DNA from: an uncultured Bacilli bacterium
Lineage (GTDB): Bacteria > Bacillota_I > Bacilli_A > RFN20 > CAG-826
Assembly (NCBI GenBank): GCA_934133115.1
Contig: CAKPAV010000042.1
Span: 1-10,299, forward strand
Direction of reading: 5' to 3'
Length of the DNA: 10,299 nucleotides
Within the stretch, counting starts at the first letter, position 1; each line of letters begins with the position of its first letter. The notes beneath the pieces are model-generated. The model saw nothing but the letters and a program-made list of their open reading frames with translations, had not been told where the DNA came from and ran no database searches. Below, piece after piece: positions 1 through 6,607 of the stretch. The position numbers were made by a program, and so were the translations under genes.

Positions 1-1
1 G

Positions 2-805
2 AATATAACATTAACTAATGCCTGTCTATCATTTGCTAAAAAACATCGAATAAAGATAATTGGAATTTTCACTGATAATCCTAATATGCTATCAAATGTT
101 AAAAAAGTATATATTAAAAAAACACTACAAAACGCTACTAAATTTGATGGCTATATTTGTTTAACAAAAGCACTAAATAAATTAGTAAATGTAAATAAAA
201 AACCATTTACTATAATTGATGGGGTTTTCGAAAAAAAAGAGCCAATAACTGGCCATTTAGTCACCAAGGATCCATATATCTTTTTTGGCGGATCATTATA
301 TTCTAAATATGGTGTTAAAACTTTAATTAATGCTTTTTTAAATAGTGATATTGATGCTAAATTACTTATTGCTGGTGCTGGACCATTACAAGAATATATT
401 GTAAAAAAATCAATAAGATCACACCATCTTATTATATATCTTTCTACTTTATCACAAAGCGAATTACAATATTATCAAAATCACGCCACTATAAATATAA
501 ATCCTCGTCCTTTTACTAAAGAAATGGATGAGTATTGCATTCCTTCAAAAGTATTCGAATATGCTGGTAGCAACGCTATTACAATATCAACATATCACAC
601 TCGATTAAAAGAAATTTTTGGTGATTCAATTATTTGGGTTAAAGATAACGAATTTGATATAGCTGAAGCAATGGAAAAAGTTTTTGCTATGACTAATGAA
701 GAAAAAGAAACAATTATTAATTCCGCTCATGAAGTTATAAATAAAAATTATACAATTAGTGAAGTTGGTAAAAAAATAGTTGATTTAATTAAAAACATTG
801 CCTAA
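2..805 (+). CDS. Glycosyltransferase family 4 (GT-B fold), 5' end outside the window
   Basis: The reading frame is open back to the first bases of the window, so the true start lies upstream and 267 codons are visible. An internal ATG at 86 has no convincing Shine-Dalgarno sequence and would delete the start of a conserved-looking strand (IIGIFTDNP), so it is not the start. The C-terminal half has the donor-sugar-nucleotide-binding domain layout of family-4 glycosyltransferases: FFGGSLYSKYGVKTLINAF, then LLIAGAGPL, then the late motif EYCIPSKVFEYAGSNAI, which is the usual region for contacting the nucleotide-sugar. The enzyme would act at the cytoplasmic face and add a sugar to a lipid-linked glycan. 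Donor and acceptor cannot be told from sequence. The nearby second glycosyltransferase and the flippase support a surface-polysaccharide role. It ends with TAA, overlapping the stop of the convergent gene by 4 bp. Confidence 0.85.
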   Translation, partial: NITLTNACLSFAKKHRIKIIGIFTDNPNMLSNVKKVYIKKTLQNATKFDGYICLTKALNKLVNVNKKPFTIIDGVFEKKEPITGHLVTKDPYIFFGGSLYSKYGVKTLINAFLNSDIDAKLLIAGAGPLQEYIVKKSIRSHHLIIYLSTLSQSELQYYQNHATININPRPFTKEMDEYCIPSKVFEYAGSNAITISTYHTRLKEIFGDSIIWVKDNEFDIAEAMEKVFAMTNEEKETIINSAHEVINKNYTISEVGKKIVDLIKNIA

Positions 806-820
806 TTGCAATGCTTTTTT
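791..820. terminator. Bidirectional intrinsic terminator over two overlapping stop codons
   Basis: A 6-bp stem, CATTGC at 796-801 and GCAATG at 808-813, encloses the loop CTAATT. It is preceded by A5 (791-795) and followed by C and T6 (815-820), so either strand gives a hairpin followed by a U-run. The TAA of the plus-strand gene (803-805) and the TAG of the minus-strand gene (802-804, read in reverse) both sit in the loop. The stem is short and only half G+C, so termination strength is uncertain. Confidence 0.6.
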
Positions 821-2001
821 AATTCTTCTTCAATTTTACTTAAAACTATTTCATTGTCAAAATGTTTTTTAAAATATTCAAGATTATTTATACCCATCTT
901 TTCTTTACTTGGCTCATCTAGTTCTTTAAACTGTTCAAATGCTTTTACAATACCCTCAACACTATTATCACAGATAACCGCACCTTTACTTTCTAATAAT
1001 ACTTGTTTAGCATCTCCACCAATAGAGGCAATAATTGGTTTAGCATTTTGCATATAAAAAGTAAGTTTATTAGGAATTGTTTTTCCAACAAATCCTTCAT
1101 CTTTTAATCCTAAATATAAAGCATCCGCGTTTTTAAAATATGTTCTTGCTTCATTTGCGGGTTTAGCACCTAAATAAATAATGTTGTTTTCCAACTTATA
1201 TTCCAATGTTTTTTCAATCAAATAATCTTTAAGTGTTCCTAAACCAATTATATAAAAACGTATTTTCATTTTTGAAGATAATATTTTAATAGCTTCAATT
1301 AAATTAGGAATGTTTTGCAATTTTCCAATATTTCCACAATATACAAAATTTAAATATTCTTTATCATATTTAAAGTAATTTTCAGCAATAATGTTTGTTT
1401 CTAACGTCGGTTGAGGAACAAACTTGCATATGCTTTCATTTTTGATTTTTATAACATCCTCAAAATATTTAATAAAGCTAGGTGATGATACTAAAATTCT
1501 ATCAATGGAATGATAGATCATTTTCGACCACATTAATAACAAGTTATAAAATAATGTTCCGTGCTTAGTAATACCTGTTATAACTACAGATTCTGGCCAT
1601 AAATCCAAACAATGTAAAACATGTTTTATTTTATGCTTTTTAGCATATTTTATTGCTGGAGAAATTGATATGATTGGTGATAAAGACATCGAATAAACAA
1701 CATCAAAATCATTATCTAATTTATTAACTTTTCTTTTAGCATTTCTCCAAAAAGATAAATAGTTTTTTACAATTGACATTTTTGTTCCTTTTCTAGGAAT
1801 AACGTTTACACGATAAATCTTAACACCATTTAAAATTTCATAATCAAGATGTTCATATCCAGGCACTATACGATAATATCCATAATTAGGCTTTCCAGTT
1901 AAAACAGTAACATCATGACCTTTTTTTACTAAGTATTCCGCGATGGTGGTAATGGAAAAAGGATCAGGAAAATAATGCTGACTAACTATTAATATTTTCA
2001 T
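802..2001 (-). CDS. WbuB/WcaI-like glycosyltransferase, family 4
   Basis: This 399-residue protein begins MKILIVSQHYFPDP, the typical first strand and loop of the acceptor domain in WbuB-like family-4 glycosyltransferases. The motif HCLDLWPESVV (residues 130-140) is a hallmark of that subgroup. The C-terminal Rossmann domain starts near 217 with NFVYCGNIGKLQNIPNLIEA, followed by FYIIGLG (249-255). The donor-site region, about 303-330, holds GFVGKTIPNKLTFY and KPIIASIGG. The enzyme probably adds an amino-sugar or deoxysugar to a lipid-linked oligosaccharide at the cytoplasmic face. WbuB itself is a fucosamine transferase in E. coli, but specificity does not transfer across this distance. The frame is open 31 codons further upstream, but that extension is low-complexity (Phe, Tyr, Asn, Lys) and contains the Shine-Dalgarno sequence, so the ATG at 2001 is preferred. 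It is divergent from the flippase gene. Confidence 0.9.
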   Translation of the reverse strand: MKILIVSQHYFPDPFSITTIAEYLVKKGHDVTVLTGKPNYGYYRIVPGYEHLDYEILNGVKIYRVNVIPRKGTKMSIVKNYLSFWRNAKRKVNKLDNDFDVVYSMSLSPIISISPAIKYAKKHKIKHVLHCLDLWPESVVITGITKHGTLFYNLLLMWSKMIYHSIDRILVSSPSFIKYFEDVIKIKNESICKFVPQPTLETNIIAENYFKYDKEYLNFVYCGNIGKLQNIPNLIEAIKILSSKMKIRFYIIGLGTLKDYLIEKTLEYKLENNIIYLGAKPANEARTYFKNADALYLGLKDEGFVGKTIPNKLTFYMQNAKPIIASIGGDAKQVLLESKGAVICDNSVEGIVKAFEQFKELDEPSKEKMGINNLEYFKKHFDNEIVLSKIEEELKKHCN

Positions 2002-2005
2002 TCCA

Positions 2006-2016
2006 ATCACCGCCTT
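2006..2016 (-). promoter_or_regulatory. Ribosome binding site that fixes the glycosyltransferase start
   Basis: On the minus strand this reads AAGGCGGTGAT, one mismatch from the full anti-16S complement AAGGAGGTGAT, followed by TGGA and the ATG at 2001. Its position rules out the longer open frame starting at 2094. Confidence 0.75.
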
Positions 2017-2025
2017 TTTTATTTT

Positions 2026-2053
2026 AATATAAAAGTTTATACTTTTATAGCAA
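2026..2053 (-). promoter_or_regulatory. Possible promoter for the WbuB-like glycosyltransferase
   Basis: On the minus strand TTGCTA (2053-2048) and TATATT (2031-2026) are 16 bases apart, which fits a sigma-70-type promoter. Transcription would start near 2019, leaving a leader of about 20 nt that begins just before the ribosome binding site. The region is very A+T-rich, so matches by chance are easy. It overlaps the palindrome at 2028-2049. Confidence 0.3.
2028..2049. promoter_or_regulatory. Perfect 9-bp-arm palindrome in the divergent promoter region
   Basis: The arms TATAAAAGT (2028-2036) and ACTTTTATA (2041-2049) are exact reverse complements around the spacer TTAT. This is the size of a site for a dimeric repressor. 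It lies between divergently transcribed genes and covers the likely minus-strand promoter and the -35 area of the plus-strand promoter, so one protein could control both. There is no T-run on either side, so it is not an obvious terminator. The regulator is unknown and none is encoded in the window. Confidence 0.4.
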
Positions 2054-2058
2054 TTTAT

Positions 2059-2075
2059 AAAAAAAAAGTTATAAT
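2059..2075 (+). promoter_or_regulatory. TATAAT -10 box with A9 spacer tract, flippase promoter
   Basis: A consensus TATAAT lies at 2070-2075, immediately after an A9 run (2059-2067) and GT. Transcription would start near 2082, just before the AAAGGAG ribosome binding site at 2085-2091. No good -35 hexamer sits 16-18 bases upstream. The nearest, TTATAG at 2045-2050, is 19 bases away and matches poorly. Confidence 0.4.
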
Positions 2076-2096
2076 TATATAAGAAAAGGAGCAACT

Positions 2097-3557
2097 ATGA
2101 AAGATAATATTCGCTATAGTGTAATAGTAAATTTAATCAAAACATTAGTTTTGACTCTTTTATCTTTTATTTCTTTTCCTCATGTCTGCGCTGCTTTAGG
2201 CGCTGAAGTTATGGGAACTTACACATGGGCTAATACCTTTGTTTTTTATTTTTTAATCATTGCTAAATCAGGTATTCCAAACATTGCTATAAGAGAATGT
2301 TCAAAAGTTAAAGATGATAGAATTGCCTTATCAAAAAAAGTACAAGAATTTTTTATCATACAAGCTATACATACAATTTTAGCTTTTACACTTATGTGTA
2401 TTGGCGTATTTTCTATTAAAGAACTATTTGAATGGAAAGACTTAATTTTTATCTTAAGTATTAATTTTTTAGTTAGTACTTTTTCTTTTGAATGGCTTTT
2501 TATTGCTTTAGAAAAACATTATTTTATATCATTGAGATCAATCGCCACACTTGCTACTTGTTCATTACTAATAATTAGTTTAGTAAGAAGGCCAACTGAT
2601 TTGTATTTATATTCATTTTTAGCTATTCTATCTACAATATTAAATGTAATAATAAATGTCTTTTGCTTAAAAAAATATGTAACTTTTAAATATGTTGGCC
2701 CTTATGAATTTAAATCATATTTAAAACCTATTTTTGTAGTATTTATTATTTCTTTAATGCTTACTTTATATAACTCCACTGACACATTTATTTTAGGATT
2801 TTTAGATAAATCCAAAAGCCAAGTGGCTAATTATTCAGTTGGTGTGAAAAGCATTGAAATCATAATTGCTCTTATCACTTCTCTTGATGCTGTATTTATT
2901 CCAAGAGCAACAAGATATTTTAAAATGGATAATAAATATTTCTTTAATAATTTAACTAGATATGGCTTTAATATTTGTTTATTTATTGCTATTCCTGCGA
3001 TTGCCTCAATGTCAATGTTATCACATCAAATAACGAATATTATATCTGGTGGTAGTGTGGAATATCAAGAAGCACCAATTGTACTAATTATACTTGTTAG
3101 TATGTCTTTAACATTCTCCTTATCCGATATGATTTATGAGCAAGTACTTCTTCCAATGAAAAAAGAAAAATATTACCTATACACTTTACTTCTTGGCGCA
3201 ATTTTGAATATTGGTGGTTCAATATATTTAGGTAATATTTTTAAAGAATATAATAACAATCCCGCAATTGGAGTGGCAATAGCCACAATGTTAACAGATA
3301 TAATCGTACTAATTAATTTAATCGTTGTAACAAAAGAATATGTAATAAAAGCATTATTTAATAAAAACACTCTTAAATTGTTTATTGGTGGAATTAGCGT
3401 CCTTATATCATCATTTATAATTGCTTATATCATCCCTCTTAATAATGATATTGTTAAAATTATTTTAACAGTTTGTATAGGCGCATTTATTTATATAAGC
3501 GTATTAGCGTTATTAAAAGAAGATTTAGTTTATTCATTTATTAAAAAAAAAGAATAA
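2097..3557 (+). CDS. Wzx-type polysaccharide repeat-unit flippase (MOP superfamily)
   Basis: This is a 486-residue, very hydrophobic protein of the usual length for Wzx flippases, with roughly 12-14 predicted membrane segments spread over its full length. Family-like features include the N-terminal segment with GTYTWANTFVFYF (40-52), the cytoplasmic loop IAIRECSKVKDD (63-74), FEWLFIALEK (131-140) and the polar STDTFILG (227-234) in a mid-protein helix. It would flip undecaprenyl-linked oligosaccharides from the inner to the outer leaflet for polymerisation or attachment. A strong AAAGGAG at 2085-2091 stands 5 bases before the ATG, supporting this start. The last codons lie in an A9 run (3543-3551), where slippage would only change the terminal residues. 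The neighbouring glycosyltransferases support a capsule or exopolysaccharide locus. A teichuronic-acid-type exporter of the same superfamily is the main alternative. Confidence 0.9.
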   Translation: MKDNIRYSVIVNLIKTLVLTLLSFISFPHVCAALGAEVMGTYTWANTFVFYFLIIAKSGIPNIAIRECSKVKDDRIALSKKVQEFFIIQAIHTILAFTLMCIGVFSIKELFEWKDLIFILSINFLVSTFSFEWLFIALEKHYFISLRSIATLATCSLLIISLVRRPTDLYLYSFLAILSTILNVIINVFCLKKYVTFKYVGPYEFKSYLKPIFVVFIISLMLTLYNSTDTFILGFLDKSKSQVANYSVGVKSIEIIIALITSLDAVFIPRATRYFKMDNKYFFNNLTRYGFNICLFIAIPAIASMSMLSHQITNIISGGSVEYQEAPIVLIILVSMSLTFSLSDMIYEQVLLPMKKEKYYLYTLLLGAILNIGGSIYLGNIFKEYNNNPAIGVAIATMLTDIIVLINLIVVTKEYVIKALFNKNTLKLFIGGISVLISSFIIAYIIPLNNDIVKIILTVCIGAFIYISVLALLKEDLVYSFIKKKE

Positions 3558-3580
3558 ATAATTGCCATTTTTTGCAAGCA

Positions 3581-3605
3581 AAAACGCATCATTTAGATGC
3601 GTTTT
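3581..3605. terminator. Bidirectional intrinsic terminator between flippase and opp-LRR operon
   Basis: A perfect 10-bp stem, AAAACGCATC (3581-3590) and GATGCGTTTT (3596-3605), encloses the 5-nt loop ATTTA. The stem's own A/T ends provide U-runs on both strands. It lies 23 bp after the flippase stop and 4 bp after the LRR gene stop, so it can end both converging transcripts. Confidence 0.85.
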
Positions 3606-3609
3606 AATT

Positions 3610-5604
3610 TTACCATAATACTACTTTGTTATTAGCATCATAGTGCCAACAACCAGCTTTTTCTGTTTCAGAATAATAAATAACAGTCGCTGCATTTGGT
3701 TTCCAACCATCTATCCAGCCTCTTTGTGATTCTGTTGTTCCAACAAAAATCTTTTCTAATTTATTACAACCAGCAAAAGCATCCTTTTCTATTGTTGATA
3801 CTTTACCAAGTAATTGAATACTAACTAGATTTTCACAATTCTTAAAGGCATTATTTTTAATAGTAACCACATTCTTAGGTACCACTAATTCAGTTAAACT
3901 TTCACAATTTTCAAAAATTGAATTATTTAATGTTTTGAATGATAGATTAGTAGGTAATGTAACATTTTTTAAATTTATACAATCTTTAAATACTGAACCT
4001 TGAATAGAACTAACTGTATTTGGTATGATTATTGACTCTAATGATGTATCACCAGCAAAACATTCAGCGTTAATTGCGGTAAATGCATAATCTTTGCTTC
4101 TATTTTCACCAAAATTAACTTTTGTTAAATTGACACAATTTTTTAACATTCCACGTCCAAAGCTAGTTACAGTTACCGGAGTATTAAATTCAATTAAACC
4201 TGTACCCTCAAAAGCACTTTCGCCAATTTGAACAACTGATTTTTTAACAGGTTTTTTTGTGGATTGATTTAAGCCTGTATATTCATCTTCTTCGAATTCC
4301 TTATATGGAAAATAAATGGAAGTTAATTTTATACATCCTTTAAATGCATTATTTCCAATTGTTTGAATACCTGTATAAGAATAAACATATAAATCATTTC
4401 CATAGGCATCTTTTTCTGTTTGTGTGGCGTCAAATTCATTATAAACAACACTTTTTGTTTGAATCATATCTTCTTCTTTAACTAATTCAATGCTTTCTAA
4501 AGCAGTATCTCCCATAAATAATTCATCTGGAATAGTTTGAATGAGTTTAGGTGTTTTAAAAGTTTTAATTCTTGTATTGCTAAAAGCACCAATACCTAAA
4601 AAAGTAACATTATCACTTAAAGACATTTCAGTAATACTTTCATCATTAGCAAATGCATAGTCATCAATTTTTGTAACGCTTGTAGGAATTGTAACATTAC
4701 CCAAATTTAAGCAATTAGCAAAAGTCGAATTATTAATAGTAGTTAACTCATTAGATAATGTGATTGAACTAATATTAGTATTATTAAATGCGCTGCTACC
4801 AATAGAGGTTACTTTTGATAAATCAATAGTCTCTAAACTAGTACAATCAGAAAAAGCACTATCATTAATTTTCGTAACATTTTTAAGGTCAACAGACTTT
4901 AAATTGCGGCAATTAGCAAATACTTCTTTTGGTAATTGTGTATATTTAGCTGGTAATTCAACACCAACAATACCAGGTTGATCTTTAAATGATCCTGAAC
5001 ATAATTCTTTTACTTCACTAGGAATATATAAATATTGTTTGCTAGCAATTTCATTACTACCTTTATCTTCTTCAGATTTTACGATAGTATTATTAGCAAT
5101 TTCTCCATCATATTTATATAGGAAATCTTCAAACATAATGAACTTATCACCATATTCATCAGTAATTGATTTATATTCCCAGTTATCTGATCCCGCAAAC
5201 ACATCAACACCAACTGAAGATAATTCTCCTTTAACAATTACTTTTTTAAGATTAACGCAATTGCCAAATGCTTGATCACCAATTACTGAAACACTTTTAG
5301 GTAAAACTACTGTTTTAAGACGATTTAAGCCATAAAATGCTTGAGCATCAATGCCAACAACTTTGTGTCCTTTTAATTGCTTTGGAACTTCAAAATATGA
5401 AGGATAATTTTTATCTTGGTTAATGGCAGTAATATAAGCATCAGTATTTTTGTTTTCAGAATTTTTTTCATATCTAAAACTTATATAACCAATGTTTTGA
5501 AGATCTTTTAAAGAAAATTCAATTAATGCCCAATATATTCCAGTAACAACCGCAACTGTGCCTAACACTGGAAAGAATATTTTACAAAACTTTTTCTTAT
5601 TCAT
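3610..5604 (-). CDS. Membrane-anchored BspA-like leucine-rich repeat surface protein
   Basis: This 664-residue protein starts with a basic stretch (MNKKKFCK) and one hydrophobic segment at about 9-29. There is no clear lipobox or signal-peptidase site, so it is probably an N-terminal signal anchor with the rest outside the cell. From about residue 84 to 620 there are roughly 19 LRR_5 units of about 22-24 residues, built on the pattern AF-x-x-C-x-x-L-x-x-[IV]-x-[IL]-P-x-x-[VL]-x-x-I. They are interrupted by insertions near 138-195, 373-415 and 435-455. The C-terminal tail (621-664), with WIDGWKP, YYSE, WHYD and a terminal W, looks like the tail I recall on many LRR proteins of gut Firmicutes. 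BspA-like proteins can bind host proteins, but its ligand is unknown. The ATG at 5604 overlaps the end of oppF by 8 bp. An alternative GTG at 5613 lies within the Shine-Dalgarno sequence and is rejected. Confidence 0.85.
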   Translation of the reverse strand: MNKKKFCKIFFPVLGTVAVVTGIYWALIEFSLKDLQNIGYISFRYEKNSENKNTDAYITAINQDKNYPSYFEVPKQLKGHKVVGIDAQAFYGLNRLKTVVLPKSVSVIGDQAFGNCVNLKKVIVKGELSSVGVDVFAGSDNWEYKSITDEYGDKFIMFEDFLYKYDGEIANNTIVKSEEDKGSNEIASKQYLYIPSEVKELCSGSFKDQPGIVGVELPAKYTQLPKEVFANCRNLKSVDLKNVTKINDSAFSDCTSLETIDLSKVTSIGSSAFNNTNISSITLSNELTTINNSTFANCLNLGNVTIPTSVTKIDDYAFANDESITEMSLSDNVTFLGIGAFSNTRIKTFKTPKLIQTIPDELFMGDTALESIELVKEEDMIQTKSVVYNEFDATQTEKDAYGNDLYVYSYTGIQTIGNNAFKGCIKLTSIYFPYKEFEEDEYTGLNQSTKKPVKKSVVQIGESAFEGTGLIEFNTPVTVTSFGRGMLKNCVNLTKVNFGENRSKDYAFTAINAECFAGDTSLESIIIPNTVSSIQGSVFKDCINLKNVTLPTNLSFKTLNNSIFENCESLTELVVPKNVVTIKNNAFKNCENLVSIQLLGKVSTIEKDAFAGCNKLEKIFVGTTESQRGWIDGWKPNAATVIYYSETEKAGCWHYDANNKVVLW

Positions 5605-6607
5605 GTTTAGCACCTTCCTTCAAACTAGCGATAATTTCTTTATATTTCTTTAATTCTTTTAAATTGCAACGGACATAGTGATGCTTTTCAACTTCATAAA
5701 AATCTGCTGGATCATCACTAGTATAATTATGAACTCTTGGATCATAAACAAATGAAACTTTGTTCTTTTCAATTGCTGGATCAGGTAAAGGAATCGCAGA
5801 TAATAAAGATTTTGTATAAGGATGAAGTGGAACTTCAAATAAACGATCAGCAGGACATAATTCTACTAAACGTCCTTGATAAATAACCGCAATACGATCC
5901 GAAATATATTTTACAACTGATAAATCGTGAGCAATAAATAATACGGTTAATCCACGTTCTTCTCTAAATTCTTTGATCAAATTTAATACTTGTGCACGAA
6001 TTGATACATCAAGCGCTGAAATAGGTTCATCAGCAATAATTAATTCTGGATTCATAATCATACAACGCGCAATACCAATACGTTGACGTTGTCCACCAGA
6101 GAATTCATGTGGATAACGTTTTAAGTGCTCAACACTTAAACCAACACGGCGAATCATTTTTTCGACTTTTTGACGACGATCTGCTTCATCTTTATATAAG
6201 TGGAAAGCTCTTAATCCTTCCGAGATAATATAATCAACATTACTACGATCATTCAAAGAAGCTGAAGGGTCTTGGAAAATCATTTGAATTTTAGTTTTTA
6301 AATTTCTTTCTTTTTCTTTGCCAATTTTTCCTGAAATTACTTCTTTATTATCTCCATAAAGAATTTGTCCGCCAGAAATAGGAATAATACGAATTAAACC
6401 TCTACCAATGGTGGTCTTACCACTACCAGACTCACCAACAAGACCAAGAATTTCGCCTTTATAAATATCAAGATTTAAATCTTTAATAATAACTCTTTCA
6501 TAAATACCATGTTTAAATGAAATTTTGACATTTTGGAAAGATACTAAGACATCACGGCGATTATTTTGATGATGTACATCAACATACTTTATAACTTCAT
6601 TACTCAT
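5597..6607 (-). CDS. oppF: Oligopeptide ABC transporter ATP-binding protein OppF
   Basis: This 336-residue ATPase powers the importer as a heterodimer with OppD at the cytoplasmic face. The Walker A motif GESGSGKT is at 58-65, the Q-loop MIFQDP at 109-114, the signature FSGGQ at 169-173, Walker B LIIADEP at 189-195 and the switch histidine in IAHDL at 227, so all ATPase elements are intact. The segment with HPYTKSLLSAIPLPDP at 262-277 is the oligopeptide/dipeptide transporter C-terminal region, which marks the Opp/Dpp class. Its place as second ATPase after OppD and the RQRIGIAR stretch support OppF. The ATG at 6607 follows GGCGGTGA and is preferred. A TTG start at 6622 would place that Shine-Dalgarno sequence inside the coding region. 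It overlaps oppD by 8 bp and the LRR gene by 8 bp. Confidence 0.93.
   Translation of the reverse strand: MSNEVIKYVDVHHQNNRRDVLVSFQNVKISFKHGIYERVIIKDLNLDIYKGEILGLVGESGSGKTTIGRGLIRIIPISGGQILYGDNKEVISGKIGKEKERNLKTKIQMIFQDPSASLNDRSNVDYIISEGLRAFHLYKDEADRRQKVEKMIRRVGLSVEHLKRYPHEFSGGQRQRIGIARCMIMNPELIIADEPISALDVSIRAQVLNLIKEFREERGLTVLFIAHDLSVVKYISDRIAVIYQGRLVELCPADRLFEVPLHPYTKSLLSAIPLPDPAIEKNKVSFVYDPRVHNYTSDDPADFYEVEKHHYVRCNLKELKKYKEIIASLKEGAKHE
5611..5620 (-). promoter_or_regulatory. Ribosome binding site of the LRR gene, inside oppF
   Basis: The minus strand reads AAGGAAGGTG, then CTAAAC and the ATG at 5604. It lies within the last codons of oppF, so ribosomes finishing oppF reach this site. It decides for the ATG over the GTG at 5613. 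Confidence 0.7.

Noticed and set aside
806..1057. Open frame of 83 codons on the plus strand
   Set aside because: It lies wholly antisense within the well-supported minus-strand glycosyltransferase, and its serine/leucine-rich translation looks like the shadow of that gene.
2002..2094. Longer version of the WbuB-like glycosyltransferase with 31 extra N-terminal residues
   Set aside because: The extension is low-complexity, covers the palindrome, the promoter-like boxes and the Shine-Dalgarno sequence, and the family begins at MKIL.
3173..3370. Open frame of 65 codons on the minus strand
   Set aside because: It is antisense to hydrophobic codons of the flippase, which readily give a hydrophobic-looking shadow, and it has no independent support.
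3543..3551. A9 run at the 3' end of the flippase as a slippage or frameshift site
   Set aside because: Only the last residues would change, so a functional effect is unlikely. Such runs are also common in DNA this A+T-rich.
4760..5275. Two open frames of 73 and 78 codons on the plus strand (4760-4981, 5039-5275)
   Set aside because: Both are antisense to the LRR repeats. The repeat pattern of the real gene yields open antisense frames. No ribosome site or protein family is recognisable.
3860..5350. Repeated sequence in the LRR gene considered as a DNA repeat array
   Set aside because: The similarity is at protein level with a period of about 22-24 residues and varied codons, as expected of LRR_5 units. 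It is not a CRISPR array or tandem DNA repeat.
3610..5604. LRR protein considered as a lipoprotein or LPXTG-anchored wall protein
   Set aside because: The N-terminal hydrophobic segment has no lipobox cysteine after it (the only cysteine, residue 7, precedes the core), and the C-terminus has no LPXTG motif or hydrophobic tail.
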